NCBI RefSeq assembly: GCF_002211305.1
Contig: NZ_LOKW01000004.1
Span: 186,001-250,000, forward strand
Length of the DNA: 64,000 nt
From: Rhizobium sp. R634
Lineage (GTDB): Bacteria; Pseudomonadota; Alphaproteobacteria; Rhizobiales; Rhizobiaceae
Direction: 5' to 3'
Shown: positions 8,949 to 17,957 of the stretch, piece after piece
Layout of the letters: each line of letters starts with the position of its first letter
How positions within the stretch are numbered: position 1 is the stretch's first letter
Translations under genes and position numbers: made by a program
Notes under the pieces: model-generated
What the model was told of the DNA's origin: nothing
The model's input: only the letters and a program-made list of their open reading frames with translations
The model's database searches: none

Positions 8949-9936
8949 GGGACCGCGCAAGATAACCTCCTTCGACGTGGCACGTGTGGCCGGCGTCTCG
9001 CGCGCCGCCGTCTCGCGCGCCTTCACGCCGGATGCCAGCGTCTCGCCGAAGACACGCGAAAAGGTCTACCAGGCGGCTAAGGAACTTGGCTACCGGGTGA
9101 ATTATCTCGCCCGAAGCCTCACCAATAAGCGCTCCGATCTCGTCGGCCTCGTCGCCGCCGGCCTCGACAATCCGTTCCGCACCCTGCAGATCGAACATCT
9201 GTCGAAGATGCTGCTCGCCCGCAATTTCCGCCCCATCCTGCTGCCGACCTCACAGGAAGCGGACACATCGACCGTCATCGGCCAGTTGCTGCATTATGCC
9301 GTTTCCGGCGTCATCGTCACCTCGGATGCCCCGCCGACCGAGATCTGCGAGCAGTGCGCCGCCGAGGGCGTGCCGATCGTGCTGATCAATAAGGGCGACG
9401 ACATTCCCTTCGTCGACCGCATCATTTCCGACGACCGCATGGCCGGGCATCTCGCCGCGAACCACTTGATCGACAGCGGCGTGCGAAAGCCTGCCGTGAT
9501 GGCCGCCCCCGCCGTCTCCTATACGGCGCGGCGGCGCAGCGAAGCCTTCATTGCGCGCTGCAGGCAACTCGGCGTCGAGGCGCAGTTTCTGCAGGTCAGG
9601 ATCAACGATTATCAGAGCGGTTATGCCGCGGCAGGCGAACTTGTGGCATCCGGCATCGACGGGCTGTTCTGCGCCAATGACTATATGGCCTGCGGCGTGA
9701 TCGACCGGATTATGCAGGGTCGCGGCCGCGATGATACGCCGCCGATCCGCATCATCGGCCATGACGATATTCCGCAGGCGAGCTGGAGCGCCTATGAACT
9801 CACGACCATCCGCCAACCTTGCGATATCCAGGCCGAGCAGACCGTCGATCTGCTGATGAGCCGGATCGCAGAACCTGATCTGACGGCACGCGTCGAGTTC
9901 ACGCCGGTGACATTGATAAAAAGAAGGACTGCCTGA
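8932..9936 (+). CDS. LacI-family transcriptional regulator
   Basis: This 334-residue regulator has an N-terminal helix-turn-helix (ITSFDVARVAGVSRAAVSRAF, about residues 11-31) followed by a periplasmic-binding-like ligand domain. TTG 8932 is the only plausible start, because the next in-frame candidates lie inside the DNA-binding domain. It overlaps the diesterase gene by 17 bases. It probably represses the whole operon through the palindrome at 3405-3420, with the imported compound or a product as inducer. Confidence 0.88.
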   Translation: MPDRDKGPRKITSFDVARVAGVSRAAVSRAFTPDASVSPKTREKVYQAAKELGYRVNYLARSLTNKRSDLVGLVAAGLDNPFRTLQIEHLSKMLLARNFRPILLPTSQEADTSTVIGQLLHYAVSGVIVTSDAPPTEICEQCAAEGVPIVLINKGDDIPFVDRIISDDRMAGHLAANHLIDSGVRKPAVMAAPAVSYTARRRSEAFIARCRQLGVEAQFLQVRINDYQSGYAAAGELVASGIDGLFCANDYMACGVIDRIMQGRGRDDTPPIRIIGHDDIPQASWSAYELTTIRQPCDIQAEQTVDLLMSRIAEPDLTARVEFTPVTLIKRRTA

Positions 9937-10760
9937 TGAATTCCGCATTGGATGCCGCCGCCATCCGCGCACGGGCGGAGGTCGCGATCGCCGTCGCTCT
10001 CGAAGTTGGACGGGAAACGGCGTGGTTTCGGCGCGACTCCAATCCCGGCACGCTTGCCGTCGAAAACAAGGGATTGCAGGATTTCGTCACTGTCGCCGAC
10101 CGAAGGGCCGAGCAGGTGATCCGCGATGGGCTTCTCTCGCGTTTCCCCGATGATACGTTCATGGGCGAGGAGAGCGGCGGGCGATCGGGCGAAGCCGGCA
10201 CCTGGGTCGTCGATCCGATCGACGGCACGACCAATTATATCAGGGGCTTTCGCCACTGGGGCGTCTCGATCGCCTTCGTCGTCGGCGACAAGGTCGAGAT
10301 CGGCGTGGTCTATGACGCCGCCGAGGACAAGGTCTTCCACGCGGTGCGCGGCAGCGGCGCCTTCAAGGAAGGGCTTCGGGTGCATGCGGCTGCAACCGCC
10401 GATCCGGCCAACGCTCTGGTCATTCTCGGCCATTCCCGCAAGACGAGCTTCGACGATTATCTCGCGCTCTCCAGGCAGCTCCACGAGCGCGGTATGGATT
10501 ATCGCCGCATGGGCGCGGCCGCCATCGACCTCGTCCGCGTCGCCGAAGGCGCTGCCGATCTCTATTACGAACGCCATCTCAATGCATGGGACATGCTCGC
10601 CGGCGCGCTGATCGCCGAAGAGGCAGGCGCCATGGTGGCGATGCCGCCGGTCGAAAAACTGCTTGCGCAAGGCGGACCGGTGATCGCCCATTCGCCGGGG
10701 CTCGCCGGCGAATTCGCCTTCATCCTCGATATTGAAGGGCTGGCGCCCGTTTCCGGTTAA
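9936..10760 (+). CDS. Inositol monophosphatase family protein
   Basis: This 274-residue protein carries the three metal-binding motifs of the family: GEESGG near residue 72, DPIDGTTNY near 90 and WDMLAGALIAEEAGA near 217. Family members remove phosphate from inositol phosphates, sugar bisphosphates or 3'-phosphoadenosine phosphate. The start overlaps the LacI stop (TGATG). Its link to a diesterase suggests it removes the phosphate left after cleavage of a compound such as glycerophosphoinositol, but this is inferred. Confidence 0.85.
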   Translation: MNSALDAAAIRARAEVAIAVALEVGRETAWFRRDSNPGTLAVENKGLQDFVTVADRRAEQVIRDGLLSRFPDDTFMGEESGGRSGEAGTWVVDPIDGTTNYIRGFRHWGVSIAFVVGDKVEIGVVYDAAEDKVFHAVRGSGAFKEGLRVHAAATADPANALVILGHSRKTSFDDYLALSRQLHERGMDYRRMGAAAIDLVRVAEGAADLYYERHLNAWDMLAGALIAEEAGAMVAMPPVEKLLAQGGPVIAHSPGLAGEFAFILDIEGLAPVSG

Positions 10761-11620
10761 CTCGCCACACGCAGGCGCCAGGCGCGTTCGGTCGCCGGCG
10801 CCTCGTCGGTGGTGATCTGATCCGGCTTGAGCGCCATCAGCGCCGAGAAATTCTGCCATTCCTCTTCGCTGAAGCCAGCCTCCGGATTCTTCAGCGTAAA
10901 GGTCCATGCATCGACCCGCTTGCCATGGTCCTGGCAGAGCGCGATCATATCCAGCCCCTCCTTGGCGGCATTGAGGATCAGCGGCCAATGGAGATAGATC
11001 GTGTCCGGCTCGGTCGGGCCGCTGAGATCGGCGCGCAGTTCCACCTCGACGGCCTTCCAGCCGCCGGCTTTCCCGATCTCGTAAAGCTTGTCGGTCGGAT
11101 CGATACCGCGCAACAGATGCGGAAGCTTTTCCTTGACCGCGACGATGAGATCGAGACTGCCGCCGCTGACGATCACCGAGGCGGCGATATCCCGGAAATG
11201 CTCGGCAAGATGCTCGATGCCCTTCGCGCCAATCGTCTCATAATCGTCCTTCATGTCGAATTGCAGCAGTGCGGCCGGATGCGTCGATTGCATCATGGCG
11301 GCGAGATCCTCGCTGAGGATCAGCGGCCGGCCGCCTTCCTGCATTCTGATATCACGGAGATGACCGATGCTGCTGCCGGCAATCGGTCCACGGCCTGTCG
11401 TTTCGCCTTCGAGCTCCTCGTCGTGCAGCACGACGAAGCCGCCGTCGGCGCGCACGCGCAGATCGAGCTCCATCGAGGCGCCCGCCGCAAAACCCTCCGC
11501 CATCACCTCGGCGGAAAACAGCGGATCGGCGAACCGCTTGCGCAACCGGTGCCATTTCAGACGGGTTCGATGCCCCGCATGTACAATCTCCAGGCCCTGC
11601 GCATCCAGCAATGTCGTCAT
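10757..11620 (-). CDS. Glycerophosphodiester phosphodiesterase family protein (second copy)
   Basis: This 287-residue protein of the GDPD superfamily is divergent from the copy at 8169. The catalytic positions are visible as AGHR near residue 15, MELDLR near residue 50 and VLHDEEL near residue 64. The usual R-G-A stretch after the first His-Arg is replaced by TRLKWH, so substrate preference may differ. It converges on the IMPase gene with a 4-base overlap of stops. It may belong to the same pathway but is on its own transcript. Confidence 0.72.
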   Translation of the reverse strand: MTTLLDAQGLEIVHAGHRTRLKWHRLRKRFADPLFSAEVMAEGFAAGASMELDLRVRADGGFVVLHDEELEGETTGRGPIAGSSIGHLRDIRMQEGGRPLILSEDLAAMMQSTHPAALLQFDMKDDYETIGAKGIEHLAEHFRDIAASVIVSGGSLDLIVAVKEKLPHLLRGIDPTDKLYEIGKAGGWKAVEVELRADLSGPTEPDTIYLHWPLILNAAKEGLDMIALCQDHGKRVDAWTFTLKNPEAGFSEEEWQNFSALMALKPDQITTDEAPATERAWRLRVAS

Positions 11621-11691
11621 CTGCTTCCGGTCTCCGCGATGCCACTGTCCTGCCTTGCCGAGCCGCGATTATCAATGCCCGAATGCAGCTT

Positions 11692-12786
11692 TCATCGGCT
11701 GTAGGCTGCGGATATCGCCTCCGAGGCGGCGGCGATATCCGCTGGATGGCCGGCCTGTCTGAGCGCCGCGCCATAGGCCACGACATTCGCGAGCACGGTT
11801 TGAAATACGGCCCGCGGACCTGTGTGATTCAGTCGCAGGAGACGGGCCGGCGCGGTCCCGACACTTTCGGTCAGCTCGACGCCCAGCCGCGCCGCAGCGG
11901 CAATCAGGGCCGCAGGCTCCAGCGCCTCCGGCACCGGCACCGCCGTCACCAGGTTCGAAGCCTTTGCCGGCGGCACCCAGGCCGCAGCGCCGAGCGCGGC
12001 GAGACCCGCTCGTGTCGCCGATGCCGCCAGTGCATGGCGGGCGATGACGCTTTCGATACCTTCAGCCTCGACACGGCCAAGCGCTGTCTCCAGAGCGAAG
12101 AATTCCAGCGGCGCCGGCGTGCCCGGCAGGCCCTGCCTGCCGCCGTCGATCCATGTCTTCAGATCGGCCAGGGACAGGATCGAATTGCGCGGCGCGCCGT
12201 CCCTCAAGATCAATTCCCAGGCGCGGCGGCTGACGGAGAGCGCCGATACACCGGCCGGACCGCCGAGCGCCTTCTGCGGACCGATCACCGCGATGTCGAT
12301 GCCGAGGTTATCGACCTCGAGCCGATGGCCGCCGACCGAGGCGACCGCATCGACGACGGTGACGATGCCGCGGGCGCGGGCAAGCGCCAGTATCTCGGGC
12401 AGGGGGTTGAGAATGCCACTCGCCGATTCCGCATGGACCAGAGCAAGCACGTCGATATGAGGACCGGCATCGAGTGCCCTGGCGACCACCTCGATCTCGA
12501 TCGGCAGGCCCGGTCCGGCGGCGATATCATGAACCGTCGCGCCGCCTCGCCGCAGCCATTGCCCGAACCAGCCGCCATAGGGGCTGGTGATGATGTTGAG
12601 GGCCGAAAGACCAGGACGGGCGAGGCTGACGGCCGCCGCCTCCAGCGCCACCACGGCCTCGGCCTGCACGAGCAATATGTCGTTGCGGCTCTGCAATAGA
12701 TTGCCGATCCTGTCGGCGAGGACGGCGAAGCGTTCCGCGGGATAGGAGGGAACGCCGTGCAGGGGATTCCAACCGAGATCGAACAT
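11692..12786 (-). CDS. Class V pyridoxal-phosphate aminotransferase, Met/Cys-free
   Basis: This 364-residue enzyme resembles alanine-glyoxylate/serine-pyruvate aminotransferases. VHAESASG near residue 117 and VVDAVAS near 144 hold the cofactor, with Asp146 likely at the pyridine nitrogen; Lys172 in IGPQKALGG is the probable Schiff-base lysine. Apart from the initiator it contains no methionine and no cysteine, which is very unusual for this length. It is the last gene of a long minus-strand run with a peptide-type importer and flavin monooxygenases. It probably removes the amino group from the imported or oxidised compound. Confidence 0.82.
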   Translation of the reverse strand: MFDLGWNPLHGVPSYPAERFAVLADRIGNLLQSRNDILLVQAEAVVALEAAAVSLARPGLSALNIITSPYGGWFGQWLRRGGATVHDIAAGPGLPIEIEVVARALDAGPHIDVLALVHAESASGILNPLPEILALARARGIVTVVDAVASVGGHRLEVDNLGIDIAVIGPQKALGGPAGVSALSVSRRAWELILRDGAPRNSILSLADLKTWIDGGRQGLPGTPAPLEFFALETALGRVEAEGIESVIARHALAASATRAGLAALGAAAWVPPAKASNLVTAVPVPEALEPAALIAAAARLGVELTESVGTAPARLLRLNHTGPRAVFQTVLANVVAYGAALRQAGHPADIAAASEAISAAYSR

Positions 12787-12797
12787 GGACGCCTCCT

Positions 12798-13580
12798 TCA
12801 GGACGGATCGGTGACGAGACGCGGGACGGCCGCCACGAGCGCGCGGCCGGCCGCCGATTGCGGCGCGGCGACGACTGCCGCCGCCGGACCGGTCTCGACG
12901 ATCCGCCCGCCATCCATGACGGCGATGCGGTGGGAGACGGCGCGGACCACGGCAAGATCGTGCGAAATGAAGAGACAGGCAATGCCCTGCTCCTTTTGCA
13001 GGCCGACAAGAAGTTCGAGGATCCTGCCGCGCAGGGTAACGTCGAGCGCCGAGACCGCCTCATCCAGCACCAGGAGCGACGGCCGTGTCGCGATCGCGCG
13101 GGCAATCGCCACACGCTGGCGCTGGCCGCCGGAGAGCGCGCGGACCGGGCGGCCGGCATAGTCGGCAGGCAAGCCTACTCGTTCGAGGAGCATCGCTATC
13201 TCGCCGGCTCGCCGCTGCCTCGGAACCGCGCCGTGGATACGCAGCGGATCGTCGAGAACCGCACCGACAGTCGCCAGCGGATTGAAAGCCGCGAGCGGAT
13301 CCTGGAACACCATCTGCATGCGCGCCCGTTTGCGGCGCAGGGACGCACCATTCAGCGCAAGCCAATCCTCTCCCTCGAAGCGGATCGAACCTGCGTCTAC
13401 CGGGAGAAGGCGCATGAGGATGCGCGACAGCGTCGATTTTCCGCTGCCGGAGGCGCCGACGAGGCCGAGCGTTTCTCCGGCTGCGATCGTCAGCGAGACC
13501 TTGTCGAGAGCGGTGACCTTGCGCCCGGAGGACGAAAAGCCTTTCGAGACATTTTCCATGGAAAGCAGCATGGGGTTCAT
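12798..13580 (-). CDS. Peptide/opine-type ABC transporter ATPase, DppF-like
   Basis: This 260-residue ATPase has Walker A GASGSGKST near residue 42, signature LSGGQRQRVAIARAI near 148 and Walker B LLVLDEA near 171. It resembles the second ATPase of dipeptide, nickel and opine importers, which form heterodimers. Its start overlaps the stop of the partner ATPase at 13577 by 4 bases. Confidence 0.88.
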   Translation of the reverse strand: MNPMLLSMENVSKGFSSSGRKVTALDKVSLTIAAGETLGLVGASGSGKSTLSRILMRLLPVDAGSIRFEGEDWLALNGASLRRKRARMQMVFQDPLAAFNPLATVGAVLDDPLRIHGAVPRQRRAGEIAMLLERVGLPADYAGRPVRALSGGQRQRVAIARAIATRPSLLVLDEAVSALDVTLRGRILELLVGLQKEQGIACLFISHDLAVVRAVSHRIAVMDGGRIVETGPAAAVVAAPQSAAGRALVAAVPRLVTDPS

Positions 13581-14365
13581 GGCGGCCCCCCTGCAATCAG
13601 CGGCGGCGTCGTCAGGTCGCGATGGCTGGCGATCAGGGCGGCGGTATAGTCGCTCGCCGGTGATGACAGCACCGAACGGACAGCCCCCGTCTCGACCAGC
13701 CGCGCATTGTGGAAGACGGCGATGCGGTCGACGAAACCGGATGCGAGCGCGATGTCGTGGGTGATGAAGAGCAGCGTCATACCGTCTTCACGCACCAGTC
13801 CGTCGAGTAGGCGGACGATCTCCGCCTGGACCACGACGTCGAGCGCGCTCGTCGCCTCGTCGGCGATCAGCAGCGCGGGCTTTGCCGCGATTGCAGCCGC
13901 GATCGCCACGCGCTGGCGCTGGCCGCCGGAAAGCTGATGCGGAAAGGCTCGCATCGCCTTGTCGGGCTGCGGCATCCGCACCCGCTGAAGCAGTTCCTCG
14001 GCCCTGCTATAAGCCTGTTTCCAGCCGAGGCTGAGATGGCGCCTGGCGCCTTCGGCGATCTGCTCGCCGAGCGTCAGGACCGGATTGAGGCTGACGCCCG
14101 GATCCTGAAGGACAAAACCGAAATCGCGGCCGGGGCGAGGCAGGTGACCAAGTGCGGGCCAGAACATCTCGCCGCCAACCTTCGCCCCCTCGGGCAGCAG
14201 ACCGGCAAGCGCGCGGGCAAGCGTGCTCTTGCCGGAACCGCTTTCGCCGACGATCGCCAGTCTCTCGCCGGTCTTGATATCAAGATCGATGCGATCGAGC
14301 GCGGCAGCACGGTTTCTTCCGTAGGTGACCGAAAGCCGTCTGAGGCTGCAGAAAATACCATTCAT
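13577..14365 (-). CDS. Peptide/opine-type ABC transporter ATPase, DppD-like
   Basis: This 262-residue ATPase has Walker A GESGSGKST near residue 39, signature LSGGQRQRVAIAAAI near 145 and Walker B LLIADEATS near 168. It lacks the C-terminal oligopeptide domain of longer DppD proteins, so it is a short form. It overlaps the permease gene by 4 bases and should dimerise with the product of 12798-13580. Confidence 0.88.
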   Translation of the reverse strand: MNGIFCSLRRLSVTYGRNRAAALDRIDLDIKTGERLAIVGESGSGKSTLARALAGLLPEGAKVGGEMFWPALGHLPRPGRDFGFVLQDPGVSLNPVLTLGEQIAEGARRHLSLGWKQAYSRAEELLQRVRMPQPDKAMRAFPHQLSGGQRQRVAIAAAIAAKPALLIADEATSALDVVVQAEIVRLLDGLVREDGMTLLFITHDIALASGFVDRIAVFHNARLVETGAVRSVLSSPASDYTAALIASHRDLTTPPLIAGGPP

Positions 14366-15195
14366 GCCGCCCTCCCGCCGTTATCGCCGAGCGCCTTGCC
14401 GAGACCCTCGCTGAAGAGATGGACGCCAAGCACGGTCACGGCAAGTGCTGCGCCCGGGATGACCGAGAGATAGGCGGCCGAGCGCAGCACGCTGCGGCCC
14501 TCGGCGATCATCGAACCCCAGGTGGCGATATTGGGATTGCCGAGGCCGAGAAAGGAAAGGGCCGCCTCGGTGAGGATCGCGCCGGCGACGATGGTAGCGG
14601 AGAGCGCCAGCACCGGCGGCAGCGCGTTCGGCAGGATCTCGCGGACGGCGATCTCGACGGGATGCATGCCGATCACCCTCGCCGAGGCGACGTAATCCTG
14701 TTCGCGGATTGCCAGCACCTGCGCCCGCATCAGCCGTGCCGGATCGGCCCAGGCGCCAAGCGCGATGGCAAGCACGACGACCGATGTCGAGACCCCGATG
14801 GTGCTGACGAAGGCGAGCGCAAGCAGGAAGGCCGGCACGATCTGGAAGGCATCGACCGCGCGCATCAGCGCCTCGTCGACGATCCCGCCGGCAAAACCGG
14901 CGGCCATGCCGACGCAGACGCCGAGGATCATGGCCGAAAAGGCTGCCGCGAGGCCGACCGCAAGCGAGGTGCGCGCGCCATAGAGCAGGCCGGCGAGCAC
15001 GTCGCGGCCGAGGCGGTCCGTGCCGAGCGGGAAAGCCGGATCGGTGAAGGGCGCGAGCAGCGCCCGGCCGGCGATCCTCAGCGGATCACCCGGCGAAATG
15101 ATGGGAGCGGAGAGCCCGGCCAAAAGCAGGATGAGAAGGATCACAAGCCCGACCGCGCCTTCCGGCGTGCCGAGGAGGCGCTTGAGACTGGTCAT
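14362..15195 (-). CDS. Peptide/opine-type ABC permease, DppC-like
   Basis: This 277-residue permease starts MTSLKRLLGTPEG and has a first helix at about residues 15-35. It carries the DppC hallmark LGRDVLAGLLYGARTSL near residue 75 and the cytoplasmic loop contacting the ATPase near residue 190. ATG 15195 is chosen because it overlaps the upstream stop (ATGA) and begins at the conserved region. The open frame extends further upstream but there only shadows the other permease gene. Confidence 0.88.
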   Translation of the reverse strand: MTSLKRLLGTPEGAVGLVILLILLLAGLSAPIISPGDPLRIAGRALLAPFTDPAFPLGTDRLGRDVLAGLLYGARTSLAVGLAAAFSAMILGVCVGMAAGFAGGIVDEALMRAVDAFQIVPAFLLALAFVSTIGVSTSVVVLAIALGAWADPARLMRAQVLAIREQDYVASARVIGMHPVEIAVREILPNALPPVLALSATIVAGAILTEAALSFLGLGNPNIATWGSMIAEGRSVLRSAAYLSVIPGAALAVTVLGVHLFSEGLGKALGDNGGRAA

Positions 15196-16181
15196 GCGCC
15201 GCCCTCCGAAGCGCCGATGCGCGGATCGAGCGCGGCATAGACGAGATCGACGAGGAAATTGACCGAGATGACGAGAACCGCGCTGGTGACGACGATGCCC
15301 ATCAACAGCGGAGCGTCGCGGCCGCTGACCGCCTCCTGCGCCAGCCGCCCGAACCCAGGAATGGCAAAGACGCTTTCGATCACCACGCTGCCGCCAAGCA
15401 TGGCCGCCGATTGCAGCCCAAGCATGGTGACGAGCGGCAGCAGCGCATTGCGTGCGACATGGCGCAACACGACGCGGCTGCGCGACAGGCCCTTGGCGCG
15501 GGCAAAAAGCACGAAATCGAGCTTCCATGCCTCCGCCATGCTGCTTCGCATCACCCGCAGGAACAAGGCGAGGTAGATAAGGCCAAGTGCGCCGACCGGC
15601 AGGACCAGATGATTTGATATGTCGAGGGCGCGGTCAAAGCCCGTTTTGCCGGAGGCGATGGTCTCTATGCCGGCGATCGGAAACCAGCGCAGCTTCACCG
15701 AAAAGGCTATGCTAAGGACAAGGCCAAGCCAGAAGCTTGGAATGGCGTAGACGATCAGCGAACCCATCGACAGCAGCCGGTCCCGCAAGCTGCCCGGCCG
15801 GGCGCCGGCAAGGATGCCGAGCGCCGAGCCGAGACCGAAGGAAAGCGCGGTCGCGCTGCCCATCAAGAGTAGCGTATTGGGCAGGCGTTCGGCGATCAGT
15901 TCCCCGACCGGCCGGCCGAAGGCCACCGACCAGCCGAGATCGAAGCGCGCCAATGAGGAAAGATAGACCCAAAGGCGGGCGAGCATGGACTGGTCGAGGC
16001 CGTAACTCTCGCGCAGCGACTGCCTGAGTGCCGCATCGCCGCCGCCGATCGAGCCGAGATAGGCGTCGACGGCGTCGCCCGAGGCGGATTCGAGCAGGAA
16101 AAAGGTGAAGACCACCACGATCAGCAGCACCGGAATGCTGCTGATTGCCCTGCGCCTCAGGAGGATGAGTGCACGTTTCAC
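15192..16181 (-). CDS. Peptide/opine-type ABC permease, DppB-like
   Basis: This permease of about 329 residues has an N-terminal helix near residues 13-33. The DppB pattern follows, with a periplasmic stretch (YLGSIGGGDAALRQ, then LGLDQ-like YGLDQS) and later helices. GTG 16181 is the start: no in-frame ATG lies between the binding-protein stop and the conserved region, and VKRALILLRRR is a typical beginning. It overlaps the DppC-like gene by 4 bases. Confidence 0.85.
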   Translation of the reverse strand: MKRALILLRRRAISSIPVLLIVVVFTFFLLESASGDAVDAYLGSIGGGDAALRQSLRESYGLDQSMLARLWVYLSSLARFDLGWSVAFGRPVGELIAERLPNTLLLMGSATALSFGLGSALGILAGARPGSLRDRLLSMGSLIVYAIPSFWLGLVLSIAFSVKLRWFPIAGIETIASGKTGFDRALDISNHLVLPVGALGLIYLALFLRVMRSSMAEAWKLDFVLFARAKGLSRSRVVLRHVARNALLPLVTMLGLQSAAMLGGSVVIESVFAIPGFGRLAQEAVSGRDAPLLMGIVVTSAVLVISVNFLVDLVYAALDPRIGASEGGA

Positions 16182-16221
16182 GCCGGACAGGGCCTCTGGA
16201 AGAGATTTGCCGCCGATCCTA

Positions 16222-17832
16222 TCATGACTGAAGCGCGGTATCGCCCCAGTTCGAGACGGCCCAGCGCGGATTGTTCGAGACGTTGAGCACGGTGTCGCGC
16301 GCCACGGTGATGAAACCCCATTCCGCAACGTTGATCAGCGGCAGGTCGGCGACGACGAGCTGCTGGAACTTGCGATAGAGATCGGTACGCGCCGCCGTGT
16401 CGACGGTCTCCGAAGCCTGCAGGATAATCTTGTCGAGCTCCGGATTGACGTAGCCGCCCTGGTTGGAAAAGGGCACGCCAGCAGGCGTGCCTGACTGGAC
16501 GAGAATGGTGGTGGAGATCGCCGGATCGCCGCGGAAGACCGGCGGGCCGACGGCGAGATCGAAATCGTGGTCGGTATAGACAGCCTTCTGATGCGCAGCC
16601 GCATCGGCATTGACGATCTCCGCATCGATGCCGATCACGGCGAGCGCCTGGCGAAGATAATCGCCGAACTGCCGGGTCTCGTTGAAATAGGGCGCGGGGC
16701 GAAGCTTCAGCTTGAAGCGGTTGCCGTCCGGCCCTTGTTTATACCCGGCCCTGTCGAGAATATCGTTGGCGGCGGCGGGGTTGAAATCATAGGTCGCGAC
16801 ATCCGAGGTATAGAACTCCGGCGCATTCTTCGGCACCGGCCCGGTCGAGGCGACTGCGTAGCCGAGGAAGATCGTGTCGACCACGAATTTCTTGTCGATG
16901 GCCTGCGCGATCGCCTGGCGGACCCTGAGATCGGCCAATTCCTTGCGGCGGTGGTTGATCTCGACGACGAGCTGGTAGGTCAGGGCCTCGTAGCCCTTGG
17001 AGATCACCTTGATGCCTTCGACCTTGGAAATGCGGTCGAGATCGGCGAGCGGCACCGCCGAGAAAGCGGCAAGCTGAATTTCGCCGGCTTCGATCGCCGC
17101 ACCCGCCGATCCGCGGTCGGGCAGCACGCGATAGATGATCTCGTCGAGTTTCGGCTGGTCCTTGTCCCAGTAATTCTCGTTGCGCGCCAGCCGGTAATAT
17201 TCGCCGGGCTTGTATTCGGCGAAGGTGAACGGACCGGTGCCGACGAGCTTGGTATTACCAGGATTGGCGGCGATATCGGAACCTTCGAAGATGTGCTTGG
17301 CGACGACGCTGGTGACGACCGGCAGGGCATTGCGGATCAGCTGGAACGGCGTCGGCTTGGAGAAGCGGAAGATGGCGGTGTAATCGTCAGGCGTATCGAC
17401 CGCTTCGAGATTGGCGAAGACCAGCCGGCCGAGATTTTGCAGCGGCTTCCAGATGTTGAGCGCGGAGAAGGCGACATCGACCGAAGTGAACGGCTTGCCG
17501 TCGTGCCAGGTAACGCCGTCGCGCAGCTTGAAGGTAACGGATAGGCCGTCGGCCGAGCCCTCCCAGGAGGTGGCAAGGCGCGGCGCAAGCCCGTCCTTGC
17601 CGTCGAATGAGGCTTCGGCCAGCGGCTCGATCACCTTGCTGGCGATGAAGAAGACGCCGTTCGAAGCGACGATGGCAGGGTTGAGGTTCTTCGGCTCGGA
17701 ATCGGCCGCAACGATCAGCCGGCCACCGCCAGGTGCTGCCTGCGCCAGCGCCTGGCGGGCGAGAGCCGTCGAGGCAAGCAGCAGCGCGGTGCCCTTCATC
17801 AGCGTGCGCCGCGAGATAGCTGATATGGTCAT
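16222..17832 (-). CDS. Periplasmic binding protein, family 5 (peptide/opine type), mature part Met/Cys-free
   Basis: This 536-residue family-5 solute-binding protein has a twin-arginine-like signal (SRRTLMKG, residues 8-15) followed by a hydrophobic core and AQA cleavage near residue 32. The family pattern is seen in LKDGVTWHDGKPFTS-type sequence (here LRDGVTWHDGKPF) and VGTGPFTF. ATG 17832 follows GGAGGGG. After the signal peptide I find no Met and no Cys in about 500 residues, although four other binding proteins in this window have about eight or more. The ligand is unknown; family members bind peptides, opines, nickel or glutathione. Confidence 0.88.
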   Translation of the reverse strand: MTISAISRRTLMKGTALLLASTALARQALAQAAPGGGRLIVAADSEPKNLNPAIVASNGVFFIASKVIEPLAEASFDGKDGLAPRLATSWEGSADGLSVTFKLRDGVTWHDGKPFTSVDVAFSALNIWKPLQNLGRLVFANLEAVDTPDDYTAIFRFSKPTPFQLIRNALPVVTSVVAKHIFEGSDIAANPGNTKLVGTGPFTFAEYKPGEYYRLARNENYWDKDQPKLDEIIYRVLPDRGSAGAAIEAGEIQLAAFSAVPLADLDRISKVEGIKVISKGYEALTYQLVVEINHRRKELADLRVRQAIAQAIDKKFVVDTIFLGYAVASTGPVPKNAPEFYTSDVATYDFNPAAANDILDRAGYKQGPDGNRFKLKLRPAPYFNETRQFGDYLRQALAVIGIDAEIVNADAAAHQKAVYTDHDFDLAVGPPVFRGDPAISTTILVQSGTPAGVPFSNQGGYVNPELDKIILQASETVDTAARTDLYRKFQQLVVADLPLINVAEWGFITVARDTVLNVSNNPRWAVSNWGDTALQS

Positions 17833-17957
17833 GACCCCTCCTGATCGATCAAAATCCAAGGCGCCCATATTCAGGGCGAAACGCCAATAGTCATAGAGGT
17901 TAAATTCGAAATGGCCGGGCTCTGCGAGACATTTTTTGTCACCCAGCCATTATTCGT

